From positions 3,038,001-3,102,000 of the forward strand of contig NC_014145.1 in NCBI RefSeq assembly GCF_000253115.1: a stretch of DNA of 64,000 nucleotides. Reading direction: 5' to 3'. Positions within the stretch are counted from its first letter, which is position 1, and each line of letters opens with the position of its first letter. The translations under genes were made by a program, and so were the position numbers. Source of the DNA: Thiomonas arsenitoxydans. Its GTDB lineage: Bacteria; Pseudomonadota; Gammaproteobacteria; Burkholderiales; Burkholderiaceae_C. This document shows, in pieces, positions 36,646-45,579 of the stretch. Under the pieces are notes generated by a model. The model was not told where the DNA came from. It saw only the letters and a program-made list of their open reading frames with translations, and did not search any database.

Positions 36646-37301
36646 GAGCTCGCAATGAGTTCGGCGTAGTCGATCGGTTCCGCGAGAGTCATGGCGTTGG
36701 ACATAGGAAAGTCAAAATATGCCGAGGGCAGCTCGATCGAGTTGGTACCCGGTTCGGCCGGCGTCGGCACCTGGCCCCAGGTGCCGACGTGGCCGTGCAG
36801 CACCGCATTGACCAGCATCTGCTCGGCACCGGGTTTGCCCGCGTATTTCTCGGCCACGGCCTCGTACGCGGGGCCGACGACCTTGTGATCGGCGGTATGG
36901 CAGGTCAGGCAGTTCTTCCGCCGGGCCAGGGTCAGCATGGCCGAAGCGCTGGTGCCGCCCACAGGTGCGTGGGCGGTGGCCGGTGTCTTGGCCTGGGCGT
37001 TCGGTGTCGGCGCTGCCGCGGAGAGCGAGGCGGCGTTCCACTTTTCGGCCATTCGAGGGCCGGATGCGACCACGAGTTGTGCCACTGGTGCAATGCGCCG
37101 AGCGATGGCGCGGGTGGACATCGGCGACGAATCCGGGTTTGGTCCCACTGTGTTGGACAGGTAGGAAGCGATCAGAAGCAGGACGATCACGGGCAGCGCG
37201 AAGCTCGCCGGGATGATCAGGAGCAGCTTGCGCAGGGTCGCCCCGAACGGCAGTTCGTGCGTGGGTGTGGGTTTGGAGCGCGAGGCTGGTGGGGTATGCA
37301 T
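36534..37301 (-). CDS. Membrane-anchored cytochrome c, altered C-terminus
   Basis: 255 residues. An N-terminal anchor (LLLIIPASFALPVIVLLLIA), a linker (ARRIAPVAQLVVA) and a haem site CLTCH (Cys131, Cys134, His135) resemble c5-type cytochromes. Compared with the cytochrome at 37810, the axial Met position (VPMPAN) is Thr180 (VPTPAE). The normal end (AKQLVAWILSLK) is replaced by EPGTNSIELPSAYFDFPMSN, which then reads into the nitroreductase gene out of frame. It is probably a decayed or fused gene; in related loci a second cytochrome lies here. Confidence 0.65.
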   Translation of the reverse strand: MHTPPASRSKPTPTHELPFGATLRKLLLIIPASFALPVIVLLLIASYLSNTVGPNPDSSPMSTRAIARRIAPVAQLVVASGPRMAEKWNAASLSAAAPTPNAQAKTPATAHAPVGGTSASAMLTLARRKNCLTCHTADHKVVGPAYEAVAEKYAGKPGAEQMLVNAVLHGHVGTWGQVPTPAEPGTNSIELPSAYFDFPMSNAMTLAEPIDYAELIASSCANASRPHPSGWANPAQMPGRFANSSPPLHRRPTTV

Positions 37302-37338
37302 GGCGGTGAGGTCTGATCAAGTGCTGTTGCACGCGCCC

Positions 37339-37695
37339 TCAATGGCCTGGGCAAACGATCTTGCACAGATCGGCCACGAAGGTGTTGCGGATGCGGTACG
37401 TCACCGACTGACCGCTCCTCGACCGATCCACAATGCCGATCTGGTGCAGTTGGCGCAAATGCAGGGACGTGTTGGGCTGGCTGCTGCCGATCCGGTTGGC
37501 AATCTGCTGCACGTTCATGTCCTGCTCGCGCAGGTGGCAGACGATGCTCAATCGCATCGGGGATGACAGCGCGGCGAACAGTTCGGCGGCCGCCTCGAAG
37601 ACGGCGGCGACGTCGTCCTCGTCCGTGCTACGGAGCTTGCCGGTGGCTCGTGCGCGACGGTCAGCGCCACTGGAAAAAGGAAGTTCGTGGTGCAT
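37339..37695 (-). CDS. aioF: ArsR/SmtB family regulator, AioF-like
   Basis: 118 residues. ELFAALSSPMRLSIVCHLRE and IGSSQPNTSLHLRQLHQIG define the winged helix; a terminal CKIVCPGH holds two cysteines. In Thiomonas arsenitoxydans an ArsR/SmtB gene (aioF) follows aioBA and cyc1 and controls the aio operon; the order here is the same, which is the basis for the symbol. It lies 114 bp after the cytochrome gene and 37 bp before the next cytochrome. Confidence 0.75.
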   Translation of the reverse strand: MHHELPFSSGADRRARATGKLRSTDEDDVAAVFEAAAELFAALSSPMRLSIVCHLREQDMNVQQIANRIGSSQPNTSLHLRQLHQIGIVDRSRSGQSVTYRIRNTFVADLCKIVCPGH

Positions 37696-37809
37696 GGTTT
37701 CCGGGGGTGGAATGAAGGGAACTCCCTGCGAGGTTGCGGGCTTGGATCATGCCAGCCGGAGGCGCCATGGGGTGACGCCACCGGCCGTTCCGTTTTCTGT
37801 CCTGCTGCT

Positions 37810-38121
37810 TTATTTCAGGCTCAGGATCCATGCCACCAATTGCTTGGCCTGCGCCGGGGTGACATCGGTGTTGGCCGGCATCGGCACCTGACCCCAGGTG
37901 CCGACATGGCCGTGCAGCACGGCGTTGACCAGCATCTGTTCGGCACCGGGCTTGCCCGCGTATTTTTCGGCCACGGCCTTGTAGGCGGGGCCGACGATCT
38001 TGGCGTCCACTGCATGGCAGGCCAGGCAGTTCTTCTGCTTGGCCAGAGCCAGCATGTCAGGGGCGGCCCAGGCCTGGGCTGCGAACAGGGCCAGAGATGT
38101 GCACAAAAAGAACTTTTTCAT
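37810..38121 (-). CDS. Periplasmic class I cytochrome c of the aio operon
   Basis: 103 residues. Signal peptide (MKKFFLCTSLALFAAQAWAA), haem motif CLACH (Cys32, Cys35, His36) and axial Met81 in GQVPMPAN; it ends AKQLVAWILSLK as in c551/c552. It probably accepts electrons from AioBA on the way to the oxidase. Its gene is 146 bp downstream of aioA, behind a terminator. Confidence 0.9.
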   Translation of the reverse strand: MKKFFLCTSLALFAAQAWAAPDMLALAKQKNCLACHAVDAKIVGPAYKAVAEKYAGKPGAEQMLVNAVLHGHVGTWGQVPMPANTDVTPAQAKQLVAWILSLK

Positions 38122-38171
38122 CGTGATTCTCGGTTGATGGGTTGACATGGAATGCACCTCCTCCCGCATTC

Positions 38172-38198
38172 AAAAAAAGGGCCCCAGCGTAGGAGCCC
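38172..38198 (-). terminator. Rho-independent terminator between aioA and cytochrome c
   Basis: On the minus strand GGGCTCC pairs with GGGGCCC (one G-U) around a 6-base loop and runs into seven T. It is a complete terminator shape 50 bp upstream of the cytochrome start, so transcription of the cytochrome and following genes probably depends on readthrough or a separate promoter. Confidence 0.7.
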
Positions 38199-38267
38199 AA
38201 GGAACTGCCGCCCGAGGAGGACAGCGGTTCTCCCGAGGCCGCCGTGGCCTGGGAGAATTGGAACGAT

Positions 38268-40793
38268 TCAAACCCCGTACATGCGGCTCTTGGTCGAGAC
38301 GGTGCGTTTCCAGTCCGGCATCGAGCCGACCCGGCGAATGTCGGCCCAGGTTCCCTTGTGATATTCGAGGAAATGCACATCTGTGGCGGTGGTCACCACG
38401 GAACCCACGACACCTTTGGGAGCGCCGAAGACGACGAAGGACTGGTTGGGCTTGATGGTCGGCTCCGGGTAGGCCATGGCCATCGTGGTGCCGTAGTCGT
38501 TGTAGATTTCGACCACATCGGTCGGCTTGACGCCGAGGGTCGCCATATCCGCAGGATTCATCTGGATCACCGCCATCGGGTAACGGTCCATGATGAAGGG
38601 GTCGTATTGGTTGTTGTACCAAGACTGCCAGACTTCGTTGAACCGGCCGTTGTTGATCCAGAATTTGTACTTGGCCTTGACCTCGGCTGCCTGTTTGAGC
38701 CAACCATCCCACTTCGCTGGAAAGACCTGGATCTTGCCATTGGGCGTGTCGAACTTGTCGTCGGGATAAAGCGTCGGCGAACCCAGCAGCTTGTCTCCAT
38801 CAACCTGCTTGATCGGCATCTGCACGCCGTTGTTGCCAGCTTTGCGCAGCAGTGCATACGTGGCCATGTAGCCCGTGGCGTAACCCTCGCTGTCGATTTT
38901 GGGCGCGCCCGGTCGACCGACCTGGCGGAATCCATCATTGAAGGCATCTTCTGGGGTTGTCCACTCGAAACCTTCGAAGCGCTTGGCCATCTTGGCATTG
39001 CCTTCGGCCTCGTACATCACGCGAATGGTGTTGGCGATACGCGCGGCGGTCAGACAGTCGGGCAAGGCTTCGCCTGGGGGATCGATGAACTTCTCGGACA
39101 TGCGCAGGCGGCGCTCACCGTTCATCGAGGTGTGGTTCATTTCTCCCGGCAGAGCACCCGGAAACATCACATGGGCCGCCTCGGCAATCATCGTGGGGTA
39201 GATATCCATCATCCCGACAAACAACCCGCCCTTTTGCGTTGCCTTGTAGATGACGTCCACCATCTCCTTGGGCGTGGCGCCACGGGCCTGGCCCATGGCC
39301 TGTTTGACGATCTGACTGCGGCGAATGACGGCTTCGCGCAGAGCCTGGGCATTGTTGGTGGTCTGGAATGTGTTGCACGCCCAGAACGTCATCATCTTGC
39401 CCTTGCCATTGATGAGGTAGGTATCAACCTCGATCAACTTGTCATGGCGCGGAATGGGAAAGTCGGCGGCCGGATAGCGGGACTTGGGTTCCGGATATGG
39501 GGGCCGTGTGTAACCTTCCTGGTGACCGCCCATGCGCACCCAGCCTGTCCCACGTCGGCTGCCCACATTGTGCGTGGCCACGACAACGGCACCGATGGCT
39601 TGTTCAGTGACGTAGTTGTTGTTGCCGCAGATGATGCCTTTCTCGAAGGCATGCATGGTGCGTGGCTGCTTACCCGGAGCCTTGGGTTTGTAGCTCCACT
39701 CCGCAGCCTGCTTGATCTGCGCCACCGGAACGCCGGTGATGCGACTGCACTCGTCCAACGACATGGCGTTGGCCTTGACGGCGGCCTCGAAACCTTCCGT
39801 ATGCTTGGCGATGAAGTCCTTGTTGATCCAGCCTTGATCGACGATGTAGGTCAACAAGCCATTGAACAGGGCGCCATCGCTGCCAGGATTGATCGCCAAG
39901 TGCAGAACCTGATCCTTGGCCAGATCCTCACAAATCGAAATCGACGGATTGCGACGCGGATCGACGAAAATGAATTTGCCAGGACCGACCGGTTCACCAG
40001 GGAACATTTTCTTCTTCTTGTCCACCGTGCCGCCCTGCAGATTGGGCAGCCAGTGCACGAGGAAGTAGTTGGTCTGGTTCTCGTAGGGGTTGTTGCCGAT
40101 GGACCAGATGACGTCGGCGAGTTCGGCGTCTTCGTAGCTGTTGTTGAGCTCGAAAATGCCCATGTCACGGTTGCCGAAGCATTCGGAGTTGTACGCCGGA
40201 CGGTTATGGATGCGTACCGTCGGGGTCTGGATACCGGTGAAGATCAGCTTGCCGGTGCCCCAGGTGTTCTCGAAACCTCCACCGGCGCCCCCGTGATCAA
40301 ACATGGCCACAGCGATCTCGTCTGGACCATCTTCGTCCAGAATTTTTTTGACCACGCCACTATAAACTTGGAGGGCGTAGTCCCAGGAGGTGTCCATCCA
40401 TTGGTCACCATAGTAGACACGGGGGTGAAGCAGACGCTCTTTGGTGAGGCCATCGGCGTTGTAGAAGTAGGACGCCATTTTGCCCCCGCGGGTTGAGCTC
40501 AGCCCCTGGTTGACGACGCAGGCCTTGTCAGGCACGATCATGACGGCTTTACGCTTGCCGTTCTTGTCGGTCAGGACATTGGTCATCGCCGGGGTCATGA
40601 TGGTGGCGAAGGGCGGAAGCTGCTTGCGAAAATCAAGCCCCAGCGCGTTCTGGTGGGGCGCGCGCCCGCCCTCGCGGTCGGCATCCCAGGTGTAGGCGTG
40701 GTAGCCACAGCCCACGATGCAGAAATGGCAGGTCAAATTGGTTTTTTGCGCATCTGCCGGCGGCAGCGCGACACGATCCTTGAATTGCGACAT
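38268..40793 (-). CDS. aioA: Arsenite oxidase large subunit (molybdenum, [3Fe-4S])
   Basis: 841 residues, close to known AioA. The N-terminal CHFCIVGC motif (Cys22, Cys25, Cys29) binds the [3Fe-4S] cluster, as in Alcaligenes faecalis (Cys21/24/28). DMSO-reductase-fold segments follow ([38 protein letters not shown]). It oxidises arsenite to arsenate in the periplasm at a bis-molybdopterin centre; it has no own signal and is exported with AioB. It begins 27 bp after aioB. Confidence 0.97.
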   Translation of the reverse strand: MSQFKDRVALPPADAQKTNLTCHFCIVGCGYHAYTWDADREGGRAPHQNALGLDFRKQLPPFATIMTPAMTNVLTDKNGKRKAVMIVPDKACVVNQGLSSTRGGKMASYFYNADGLTKERLLHPRVYYGDQWMDTSWDYALQVYSGVVKKILDEDGPDEIAVAMFDHGGAGGGFENTWGTGKLIFTGIQTPTVRIHNRPAYNSECFGNRDMGIFELNNSYEDAELADVIWSIGNNPYENQTNYFLVHWLPNLQGGTVDKKKKMFPGEPVGPGKFIFVDPRRNPSISICEDLAKDQVLHLAINPGSDGALFNGLLTYIVDQGWINKDFIAKHTEGFEAAVKANAMSLDECSRITGVPVAQIKQAAEWSYKPKAPGKQPRTMHAFEKGIICGNNNYVTEQAIGAVVVATHNVGSRRGTGWVRMGGHQEGYTRPPYPEPKSRYPAADFPIPRHDKLIEVDTYLINGKGKMMTFWACNTFQTTNNAQALREAVIRRSQIVKQAMGQARGATPKEMVDVIYKATQKGGLFVGMMDIYPTMIAEAAHVMFPGALPGEMNHTSMNGERRLRMSEKFIDPPGEALPDCLTAARIANTIRVMYEAEGNAKMAKRFEGFEWTTPEDAFNDGFRQVGRPGAPKIDSEGYATGYMATYALLRKAGNNGVQMPIKQVDGDKLLGSPTLYPDDKFDTPNGKIQVFPAKWDGWLKQAAEVKAKYKFWINNGRFNEVWQSWYNNQYDPFIMDRYPMAVIQMNPADMATLGVKPTDVVEIYNDYGTTMAMAYPEPTIKPNQSFVVFGAPKGVVGSVVTTATDVHFLEYHKGTWADIRRVGSMPDWKRTVSTKSRMYGV

Positions 40794-40820
40794 GGTGTTC
40801 GTCTCCTGACGGTGATGGGC

Positions 40821-41360
40821 TTACAGCACGTTGGCCTGGCGGCCGTAGATCAGGCCGGTGACGGCCACGGCGCGAACACTGTCGGAGGCCGGGTCGTACT
40901 CGAGTTGGATTTGCGGCAGATCTTCGGTCGCCTGGCCGCAGATCATCTGACCCGACTTCTCGGGATCGAACATGCTGTAGTGACAGGGGCACTTGAAACG
41001 CTGCGTGGCCGGGTCGTACATCAAGGGGCAGCCCATGTGGGTGCAAAGATTGCTGTAAGCGACGATGTCGCCGTCCGGGCCAACACCGCCGGCCACGCGC
41101 TGGCCCATCTTGATCGCCACACAGGGCGAATCGGCGTCCGGGTAGCTGAACGACACCGGGGTGTTGGCCTGCATCGCCTTGGCCTTGCCCACCGCGGTTT
41201 TCGGGTAGGGCAGCACAGCCATGCCGGCTGCCGCCTGAATCGCAGCTTGGTCACCGCCTGCGGCCATTGCGGAGCCGACCGGGCTGACGGCAGCGCCCAC
41301 GCCTGCTACGCTGGTTCCGGCGACTTTGAGAAAAATGCGACGCGATACTTTTTCGGTCAT
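40821..41360 (-). CDS. aioB: Arsenite oxidase small subunit (Rieske [2Fe-2S])
   Basis: 179 residues from ATG 41360. A twin-arginine signal [10 protein letters not shown] targets the AioAB complex to the periplasm. The Rieske site is Cys106-x-His108 (LCTHMGC) and Cys124-x2-His127 (CPCHYS), with Cys111 and Cys126 able to form the structural disulfide. It takes electrons from AioA and passes them to cytochrome c. First gene of the minus-strand aio operon, behind a sigma-54 promoter. Confidence 0.97.
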   Translation of the reverse strand: MTEKVSRRIFLKVAGTSVAGVGAAVSPVGSAMAAGGDQAAIQAAAGMAVLPYPKTAVGKAKAMQANTPVSFSYPDADSPCVAIKMGQRVAGGVGPDGDIVAYSNLCTHMGCPLMYDPATQRFKCPCHYSMFDPEKSGQMICGQATEDLPQIQLEYDPASDSVRAVAVTGLIYGRQANVL

Positions 41361-41409
41361 GATGCCTCCTCGGGGTTGTTGTGAAACGCTCAATCGCGCT
41401 TCATGCTTT

Positions 41410-41425
41410 TGCAATGGACGTGCCA
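41410..41425 (-). promoter_or_regulatory. Sigma-54 (-24/-12) promoter of aioBA
   Basis: The minus strand reads TGGCACGTCCATTGCA, matching the sigma-54 consensus with GG and GC exactly 10 bases apart. The predicted transcript start is near 41400, about 40 bases before aioB. The activator would be AioR, encoded divergently. Confidence 0.9.
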
Positions 41426-41498
41426 GCTTCGACCCGAGCGCCGTGATCGTGCCGAATCAAGCACTTGCGTCTCACGGCGACGGCGCGCACCGCCAATG

Positions 41499-41518
41499 GC
41501 GTTACCGCCGGGTAACGC
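41499..41518. promoter_or_regulatory. AioR-type upstream activating site 1
   Basis: Perfect inverted repeat GCGTTAC-N6-GTAACGC. It fits the GTTNC-N6-GNAAC pattern reported for AioR (from memory). Its centre lies about 109 bp upstream of the predicted aioB transcript start. Confidence 0.75.
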
Positions 41519-41530
41519 GCCAGTTCGTGA

Positions 41531-41550
41531 GCGTTTCGTTTTCGTAACGC
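41531..41550. promoter_or_regulatory. AioR-type upstream activating site 2
   Basis: GCGTTTC-N6-GTAACGC, one mismatch from site 1, same spacing, centre 32 bp (three helical turns) further out. It ends 13 bp before the aioX start, so it may also regulate aioXSR. Confidence 0.7.
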
Positions 41551-41563
41551 AGAGGACGCCACC

Positions 41564-42454
41564 ATGCACCGCCGAACCCTTCTCGCCGCCGCGACCTGCA
41601 GCGCCGTATCCAGCGCTTTCGGGCAAAGTCCTGCGCGTAGCGGCAAGCCGCCGTTCCGCTTCGGCGTGACCGACGTGTTCCTGCACGACGGCGCGATCCA
41701 CCTCTGGCAGCAGTTCCTGCAGGTGCAGCTCGGCGGGCCGGTGCAGATCATCCAGAAGTCGAGCTACCAGGAAGCCCTGGAAGCGCTGCGCTCGGACGAA
41801 ATGGAGGCGGCATGGATTTGCGGATTTCCCTATGTCGTGGCCAAGGGTTTCGTGCGGCTGTGCGCACAGCCCGGCTGGCACGGGCAGCCTTGGTACCAGA
41901 GCTACCTCATCGCTGCGGCGCGGCGCACCCAGGCGCACTCGATCCGCGACCTGCGCGGCGACGTGTTTGCGTTCGACGATCCGCTGTCCAACTCGGGTTA
42001 TCTGGTGCCGGTGGTGGCGCTGCGCGCGCTCGGCCAGACGCCGCAAAGCTTTTTCCGCGGCACCTTCTACACCTACTCGCTGCACAAGGTGGTGGAGGCG
42101 GTGGGAAGCGGCCTGGCCGATTCGGGCACGGTCGACGGCTACATCTGGGAGGTGCTCAACCGGCGCCAATCGCAGGCGGCGTTGAAAACGCGCATCGTCG
42201 CCAAATCGCAGCGCTACGGCTTTCCGCCCATCGTCACGCGCAAGAACCTCGTTCCCATGCTACACATGCGCCTGCAGCATGCCTTGCTCTCGGCCAAGGA
42301 CGACGCGCAAGGCCGGGCCTTGCTGCGCAGTCTGGATCTGGAAGACTTCCTCGCGCCGCAGGAAAGCTGGTTCGGCGGCATCGCCGAGCTCGCGGCGATT
42401 CTCGACGGCACGCATCCGCCGATTCCCCTTTCCGCCATTTACGAAACCGCATGA
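41564..42454 (+). CDS. aioX: AioX, periplasmic arsenite-binding protein (PhnD-like)
   Basis: 296 residues. Signal peptide (MHRRTLLAAATCSAVSSAFG) and a type 2 periplasmic-binding fold (FRFGVTDVFLHD, QKSSYQEALEALRSDEMEAA, WICGFPYVVAKGFVRLC). Cys86 and Cys100 in the mature protein are candidates for arsenite ligation. AioX proteins bind arsenite and signal through AioS. GAGG lies upstream of ATG 41564; the gene overlaps aioS (ATGA). Confidence 0.92.
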   Translation: MHRRTLLAAATCSAVSSAFGQSPARSGKPPFRFGVTDVFLHDGAIHLWQQFLQVQLGGPVQIIQKSSYQEALEALRSDEMEAAWICGFPYVVAKGFVRLCAQPGWHGQPWYQSYLIAAARRTQAHSIRDLRGDVFAFDDPLSNSGYLVPVVALRALGQTPQSFFRGTFYTYSLHKVVEAVGSGLADSGTVDGYIWEVLNRRQSQAALKTRIVAKSQRYGFPPIVTRKNLVPMLHMRLQHALLSAKDDAQGRALLRSLDLEDFLAPQESWFGGIAELAAILDGTHPPIPLSAIYETA

Positions 42455-43947
42455 ACGCGGCATCACACGACCTCGCGATCGCACTCGACACGGCGCAGCG
42501 CCCGGACGCGGTGCCTCGGCAGGAGCGCGCCACCTGGAAAGGCGCCCTGCTACTGCGCCTGCCCTTGATCGCGGCAACCCTGGTCGCCCTCACCGCGCTG
42601 CTGATGGCCGCGGGGCTGGGTCTGCTGACGCGGCAGTATCTAATCGAGGACGTCGACGCCGGCGCGTTCCAGGCCATGGCAGCGTGGAACAAGAGTCTGC
42701 CAACCTTGATTCAACAAGACAACGTCTGGGCCGCCTACGAGGCGCTGACCTCCGTCGCCGGCGACCAGGTCGATTCGCCGCCGCACAGCGCCTCGATAGC
42801 GGTGCTCATCGGCCCTGGCGGGCGGGTGTTCGCCAGCTCCGACCCCACGCTGTTCCCCACGGCCAGGCCGCCGGTGTGGACACCCCTGTGGGCACCGGGT
42901 TCGCTGCAGGTCAGTTCGCCCTTGAGCGTGGCAAGCACCCATCCGGGGCTGTCGCCCCCGATCCAAAGCGGCAACTGGCGCATTTACGTCAGTGCCCTGC
43001 GCGCCGATTCGGACGCGGGGGTCGGCACCCTGGTCTATGCGGTGAGCGACGCCCTGTACCGCCAGCGCCTGCGCTCGATGACCCGCTGGATCACCGCGAT
43101 CACCCTCTTGGCCGTGGCCGTGTTCGTGCCCATCGTGTGGATGCTCACCCGTCGCATGCTCGCCCCGCTGGTGCGCCTGCAGGAATCGATGCGCCGCAAC
43201 GGCGACGACACCCGCCGCATCAGCGCCGAACTCGCGGCCCGGCGCGACGAAGTGGGCGCGCTCGCCGCAGCCTTCGCACGGCTGCTGGAGCAAGCAGAAC
43301 GCGCCCAGCGCGCGGAAAAACTCGCCGCCGTGGGGGCGCTGGCCGCTGCGACCGCGCACGAGATCAACAACCCGCTCGGCGGCATGCTCAATGCCCTGCA
43401 CACGGCGCAACGCTTCGGCCAGTACGACGACACGACGCGCCAGACACTCGACCTGCTCGACCGCGGGTTGGAGCAATTGCGCAACACCGCCCAGGCGCTG
43501 CTGGCGCAGACCCGGCCGGCCGAGCGCGATCTGGCCCGGCAGGACTTTCATGATCTGGTCGAACTGATCGGCCCTTGCCAGCATGAGCGCGGGATCGAAC
43601 TGCAGACCCGGTTCGACATTCCCGTGCGCATCCCCGTGGCCGCCGGCCCGGTGCGCCAGGCCACGCTCAACATCCTGCTCAACGCCTGCCACGCCGCCGA
43701 GCCCGGCTCGACCCTCGAACTCGAGGTCGACATGCTGGGCGATGCCCTGCGCGTGCAGGTGCGCAACCGCGGCACCGCGCCGTCCGCCGCCTTGCTCTCG
43801 GACATTGCGCCGACGAGCTTCCCGGAAGGATCGGGTTTCGGCCTGTGGGAAAGCCGCCGCCTGCTGAGCGACGTCGGCGGCACGCTCAAGCTTGCCCACA
43901 CCGGCGGCGTCACCACCGCGACCATCGACATCCCCCTGCGGCGATGA
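42451..43947 (+). CDS. aioS: AioS sensor histidine kinase
   Basis: 498 residues. TM1 (about 37-58) and TM2 (about 211-232) bracket a ~150-residue periplasmic domain, followed by HAMP, a HisKA helix with ATAHEINNPLGG (His about 303) and a C-terminal HATPase (NILLNACHAAEPG, GFGLWESRRLL). It probably reads AioX-arsenite and phosphorylates AioR. The ATG overlaps the aioX stop. Confidence 0.93.
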   Translation: MNAASHDLAIALDTAQRPDAVPRQERATWKGALLLRLPLIAATLVALTALLMAAGLGLLTRQYLIEDVDAGAFQAMAAWNKSLPTLIQQDNVWAAYEALTSVAGDQVDSPPHSASIAVLIGPGGRVFASSDPTLFPTARPPVWTPLWAPGSLQVSSPLSVASTHPGLSPPIQSGNWRIYVSALRADSDAGVGTLVYAVSDALYRQRLRSMTRWITAITLLAVAVFVPIVWMLTRRMLAPLVRLQESMRRNGDDTRRISAELAARRDEVGALAAAFARLLEQAERAQRAEKLAAVGALAAATAHEINNPLGGMLNALHTAQRFGQYDDTTRQTLDLLDRGLEQLRNTAQALLAQTRPAERDLARQDFHDLVELIGPCQHERGIELQTRFDIPVRIPVAAGPVRQATLNILLNACHAAEPGSTLELEVDMLGDALRVQVRNRGTAPSAALLSDIAPTSFPEGSGFGLWESRRLLSDVGGTLKLAHTGGVTTATIDIPLRR

Positions 43948-44018
43948 TTACGAACATCCGGATATACGATAGTCGCATAGCGCCCGGCCATGAACTAGGG
44001 CCACCCGAGGAGATTGCC

Positions 44019-45359
44019 GTGACCGATCCCGCCGTCCTGGTCGTCGAGGACGACCCCATCATGGGCGAATCGCTGCAGCAGCGCCTGCGTCTGGAGTATT
44101 ACACCGTCGAATGGGTGCGCGACCTCGCCGAGGCGTGCGCCGCGTTGCAGACCCGCCTGTATCCTCTGGTGCTGAGTGACATTCGCCTGCCCGACGGCGA
44201 TGGCGGCAGCATGCTCGCCACCATGATGCAGCGCTATGGCGGCTGCTGTCCGCCGCTGGTATTCATGACGGGTTACGGCTCGGTCGAGCAGGCCGTGCGC
44301 TTGGTACGCGAAGGCGCGTGGGACTACATCCAGAAGCCCTTCGACGTCGACGCGCTGATGCAGCGCATCCGCGAATGGATGCTCCCCGGCGTGCAGACGA
44401 GCGATGTCTGGTTCGGCATCTCGCCTGCGGCGCAGGCGCTGGAGCGGCTGATCGACCGCATCGCCGCGCTCGACCTACCCGTATTGATCCAGGGAGAATC
44501 CGGCACCGGCAAGGAAGTGGTGGCGCAGCACATCCACGCCCGCATGGCAGCCAACCATGCGGGCAAGCGCGCGTTGCCGATGGTGGCCGTCAACTGCGCG
44601 GCGATTCACGGCGGGCTGCTCGAATCCGAGCTGTTCGGTCACGAGAGCGGCGCATTCACCGGCGCGCACAAGCGCCACATCGGCGTGTTCGAACAGGCCG
44701 ACGGCGGGGTGCTGTTCCTCGACGAAATCGGCGACATGCCGCTTGCCGTACAGGCCAAGCTGCTGCGCGTGCTGCAGGACGGGCAGGTGCGCCGCATCGG
44801 CAGCGAAAAAAACGTGCACGTCTCGGTGCGCCTGGTGTGTGCCACGCACAAGCCGCTGGACAAGATGGTCGACGCCGGAACCTTCCGCCAGGACCTGCTG
44901 TTTCGCATCAGCGGCGTGCCCATCCACCTCACGCCCCTGCGCGAGCGAGCCGACGACATCGCCTGGCTGGCGCATCGCCATGTCGAGGCGCTCAACGCCA
45001 AGACCGGCCAATCCAAACGCCTCGACCCGCGCTTCGTCGCCTGGGCCAAGGTGCAGCCCTGGGAAGGCAATGTGCGCGAACTCTTCGCCGTGCTCGATCG
45101 CGCCTACCACTTCGCCACCGATTGCTGGGTGCGCTGGGAACAATCGGGCCTGCCCTGCTCGGGCAACACGCCGAGCCACGCCCCGCATGCACACAAAGCG
45201 CCGGTACCGCTCGGCGACTATCTGGCACAGGCCGAGCGCGACTACCTCGCGCAGGCCGTGAGCGAGCGCGGCGGCAAGATGGCCGAGACCGCCGAACTGC
45301 TCGGCATCAGCCGCAAGACCTTATGGGAAAAGCTCAAGCGCTACAAAATCGCCACTTGA
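44019..45359 (+). CDS. aioR: AioR, sigma-54-dependent response regulator
   Basis: 446 residues from GTG 44019, chosen because AGGAG lies 6 bases upstream and the receiver starts at once (AVLVVEDDPIMGE). An ATG at 43944 overlapping the aioS stop is the alternative. Receiver Asp54 (LVLSDIRLPD), AAA+ domain with GESGTGKE, the sigma-54 contact GAFTGA and Walker B VLFLDEIGDM, and a C-terminal Fis helix (AETAELLGISRKTLWEKLKR). It should activate the sigma-54 promoter of aioBA. Confidence 0.94.
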   Translation: MTDPAVLVVEDDPIMGESLQQRLRLEYYTVEWVRDLAEACAALQTRLYPLVLSDIRLPDGDGGSMLATMMQRYGGCCPPLVFMTGYGSVEQAVRLVREGAWDYIQKPFDVDALMQRIREWMLPGVQTSDVWFGISPAAQALERLIDRIAALDLPVLIQGESGTGKEVVAQHIHARMAANHAGKRALPMVAVNCAAIHGGLLESELFGHESGAFTGAHKRHIGVFEQADGGVLFLDEIGDMPLAVQAKLLRVLQDGQVRRIGSEKNVHVSVRLVCATHKPLDKMVDAGTFRQDLLFRISGVPIHLTPLRERADDIAWLAHRHVEALNAKTGQSKRLDPRFVAWAKVQPWEGNVRELFAVLDRAYHFATDCWVRWEQSGLPCSGNTPSHAPHAHKAPVPLGDYLAQAERDYLAQAVSERGGKMAETAELLGISRKTLWEKLKRYKIAT

Positions 45360-45364
45360 CCCCC

Positions 45365-45431
45365 ATGCCCACCGCCGCGCCTGAGTCCTGTCCCCGCCTG
45401 CTGGCCGACATCGGCGGCACCAATGCCCGAT
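45365..45431 (+). pseudogene. glk: Glucokinase 5' fragment
   Basis: ATG 45365, 5 bp after aioR, starts MPTAAPESCPRLLADIGGTN and then AR, the N-terminal nucleotide-binding strand of bacterial glucokinases. After NAR the similarity stops abruptly (SPCKRQTDG) where the opposing BRO-like fragment begins. Only 22 of ~330 residues remain. Confidence 0.7.
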
Positions 45432-45556
45432 CGCCCTGCAAACGCCAGACAGACGGCCTTGAGGTCAAACCAGGGCCGGCCGTTGCGAACCATCACCACG
45501 AGCGGCTGGCCTCGATAGTCGCGCCGGACAACAATCATCTTCGTTACGTGCATCAT
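45432..45556 (-). pseudogene. BRO-N/antirepressor-like fragment
   Basis: MMHVTKMIVVRRDYRGQPLV begins a BRO-N-type domain (MVRNGRPWFDLKAVCLAFAG), which then ends in glucokinase-derived antisense sequence. It is a 5' fragment whose 3' part was lost at the junction with glk near 45431. Confidence 0.55.
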
Positions 45557-45579
45557 GGCTTCTTATCTCGTCGAGCGCC

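Noticed and set aside
38244..40496. Long open frame (750 codons) on the plus strand opposite aioA
   Set aside because: It is antisense to a clear arsenite oxidase and arises from GC-rich codon bias; no domain or ribosome site.
43845..44018. Longer AioR starting inside aioS
   Set aside because: The extra residues are Arg/His-rich and non-homologous; GTG 44019 has a good ribosome site. ATG 43944 remains possible.
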